A stretch of 17,062 bases of DNA from Bacteroidales bacterium UBA7574 (GTDB lineage Bacteria > Bacteroidota > Bacteroidia > Bacteroidales > Paludibacteraceae), in contig DLLA01000115.1 in assembly GCA_002479035.1 (NCBI GenBank), positions 1 through 17,062 on the forward strand. The letters are read 5' to 3'. Under the pieces are notes generated by a model that was not told the origin of the DNA, did no database searches, and saw only the letters and a program-made list of their open reading frames with translations. Numbering within the stretch: the stretch's first letter is position 1; every line of letters begins with the position of its first letter. This document shows, one piece after another, positions 16,071-17,062 of this stretch. The translations under genes were made by a program, and so were the position numbers.

Positions 16071-16641
16071 ATTGTTGGAGTTTAAGTCGTAATTTACGGG
16101 TTAATGTATAGAGACGGGATTTCACTGTGCCTTCCGGCACATTGACAACGGCGGCTATGTCGGGCACTGAGAGTTCCTCTGTGAAGCGGAGGTCGAAGAG
16201 CAGTTGTTCGGCTTCGGACAATTGGCTGACAACCTGTTGCAGGGCATCGGCAAAGGTCTGCCTGTCAAGCCGAAGGGCTGTGTTGTCGAAGGTCTCTTCT
16301 GTGGTACTCTGCGCGAGGTCGTCTTGGATTTGCTGCCAAAGGTCGAGGCGTTTGTAGCAGTTGCGGAGCAGGTTGTACGCGATAGTGAACAGCCAGGGGC
16401 GCAGATGCTGTGCGGATTGGTAGTAGGAAGTCTTGCCCCAAACGGCGAGAAAGACATCTTGTGTGAGGTCGGCAGACAGCGTTTCGTTGCCACCTGTCCG
16501 GCGGAAGAAAAAGCCATTCACCGTGGCGGCATAGCGCGAATAGAGTTCATCGAATGCACGCTCATCCCTTTGGAGAATGAGCGGCATCAGAGCCTCGTCG
16601 CTGAGATGACGGTACTTATGTCGGAACGGGTTGAACATCAT
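16057..16641 (-). CDS. ECF-family RNA polymerase sigma factor
   Basis: A 194-residue group IV sigma-70 factor. The region 2 domain covers about 22-98, with SADLTQDVFLAVWGK (56-70) and LRPWLFTIAYNLLRNCYKR (80-98). The region 4 helix-turn-helix covers about 135-188, with LSEAEQLLFDLRF and LSVPDIAAVVNVPEGTVKSR (157-176). Two adjacent ATGs (16641, 16638) are possible starts. The first gives an ATGA overlap with the stop of the preceding gene, indicating translational coupling, and is preferred. It is followed by the probable anti-sigma gene in a 14-bp overlap. Such pairs respond to envelope or surface signals. A direct link to this PUL is not shown: the anti-sigma lacks a FecR domain, and the SusC N-terminus, where an STN partner would sit, is outside the window. 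Confidence 0.94.
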   Translation of the reverse strand: MMFNPFRHKYRHLSDEALMPLILQRDERAFDELYSRYAATVNGFFFRRTGGNETLSADLTQDVFLAVWGKTSYYQSAQHLRPWLFTIAYNLLRNCYKRLDLWQQIQDDLAQSTTEETFDNTALRLDRQTFADALQQVVSQLSEAEQLLFDLRFTEELSVPDIAAVVNVPEGTVKSRLYTLTRKLRLKLQQYEHL

Positions 16642-17062
16642 TGCATGGCGTTGTCTAACAGTTTGGCGTATCGTGCTTTTTGCTCATCGCTCATGGGCGT
16701 GTTGTATATCGATTGGCGGAGGATATTGTCGAGCCATCGTGCACGCTGTCTGTTGCCTTCGTCCATATAGGATTTGACGATGGGTGCGAGCATGACCACG
16801 TAAGCCAATTGTATGCCATAACTGCCATTCCACCATGTGCGCGGAGTGAATGCGGGTTCGGTGAGGTACTCAAGGTGGTAGCGGTTCTCAATGAGGTTCT
16901 TGGTTGCGGCAGTGTTGTCGTAGCGTTTTGGGCTGTAACGCAGGAGGAGTCCCTCGCGGTAGAGGTTGGGGAGCAGGCGCTTGGGGATATAGGATGTGTC
17001 GCCAAAGAAGTAGATGGGGCGTCCTGTCTTTTCGGCAATGTAGAGGATAATGTCGGTGCAAT
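16638..17062 (-). CDS. C-terminal fragment of an unidentified protein, possibly DUF2723-like (5' end outside window)
   Basis: Read on the minus strand, the frame is open from the window edge (first whole codon at 17060) to a TGA at 16640-16638, giving 140 residues. It starts CTDIILYIAEKTGRPIYFFG, includes LLPNLYREGLLLRYSPKRYD and RTWWNGSYGIQLAYVVMLAP, and ends in a helical KARYAKLLDNAMQ. It is real because it runs without a stop to a precise 4-bp ATGA overlap with the sigma factor gene. The GRPIYF segment followed by a LYREGLLLRYSP region and a terminal helical part recalls the C-terminus of Bacteroidota DUF2723 membrane proteins (glycosyltransferase-like), but this is a weak resemblance and the diagnostic membrane part is missing. 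Confidence 0.7.
   Translation of the reverse strand, partial: CTDIILYIAEKTGRPIYFFGDTSYIPKRLLPNLYREGLLLRYSPKRYDNTAATKNLIENRYHLEYLTEPAFTPRTWWNGSYGIQLAYVVMLAPIVKSYMDEGNRQRARWLDNILRQSIYNTPMSDEQKARYAKLLDNAMQ

Noticed and set aside
16691..17038. 115-residue minus-strand frame at the window end
   Set aside because: It is out of frame with the supported partial gene (16638-17062), which reads through to the edge and makes the ATGA overlap. The 115-residue product is Ser/Thr/Pro-rich and unlike a protein domain.

Overview
The window comes from a member of the Bacteroidota, most likely order Bacteroidales. The evidence is a SusC/SusD pair, lipoprotein signals of the Bacteroidales kind, a promoter on the minus strand matching the Bacteroidota consensus (TTTG, then TAnnTTTG), A-rich leaders and a DUF6377-type membrane regulator. 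Two proteins end in tails resembling type IX secretion sorting signals, which favours a Prevotella-like or related lineage over Bacteroides itself, but I cannot name the genus. Most of the window is near 50-55% G+C by eye.

Bases 1-14203, plus strand: a polysaccharide utilization locus (PUL). The order is a SusC-like TonB-dependent transporter (5' end outside the window), a SusD-like glycan-binding lipoprotein, a lipoprotein in the SusE position, an 833-residue multidomain SGNH esterase, a GH30 glycosidase lipoprotein, a second SGNH esterase lipoprotein, a 402-residue secreted protein with three SusE/SusF-like modules, and a GH3 beta-glucosidase. The core set (SusC, SusD, surface binding protein, GH30, GH3) matches the known Bacteroides locus for fungal/lichen beta-1,6-glucan. 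I infer a beta-1,6-glucan or similar beta-glucan target. The two esterases suggest a decorated (acylated) form. In this model GH30 cuts the chain at the surface, the esterases strip acyl groups, SusC/SusD and the binding proteins capture and import oligosaccharides, and GH3 releases glucose in the periplasm.

The non-coding gaps are short but structured. A perfect 14-bp hairpin lies between the SusE-position gene and the first esterase. Two back-to-back tandem arrays, each of four 11-bp units, lie upstream of GH30. A 10-bp hairpin lies between the triple-module protein and GH3.

Bases 14193-17062, minus strand: a regulatory block. In transcription order it holds the C-terminal end of an unidentified (possibly DUF2723-like) gene, an ECF sigma factor starting in an ATGA overlap, a small single-pass probable anti-sigma protein overlapping the sigma gene, and then a DUF6377-type membrane-tethered HTH regulator with its own promoter. 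The regulator's 3' end overlaps the 3' end of GH3 by 11 bp on the opposite strand. No hybrid two-component regulator or SusR is visible, so this regulator is the best local candidate to control the PUL.
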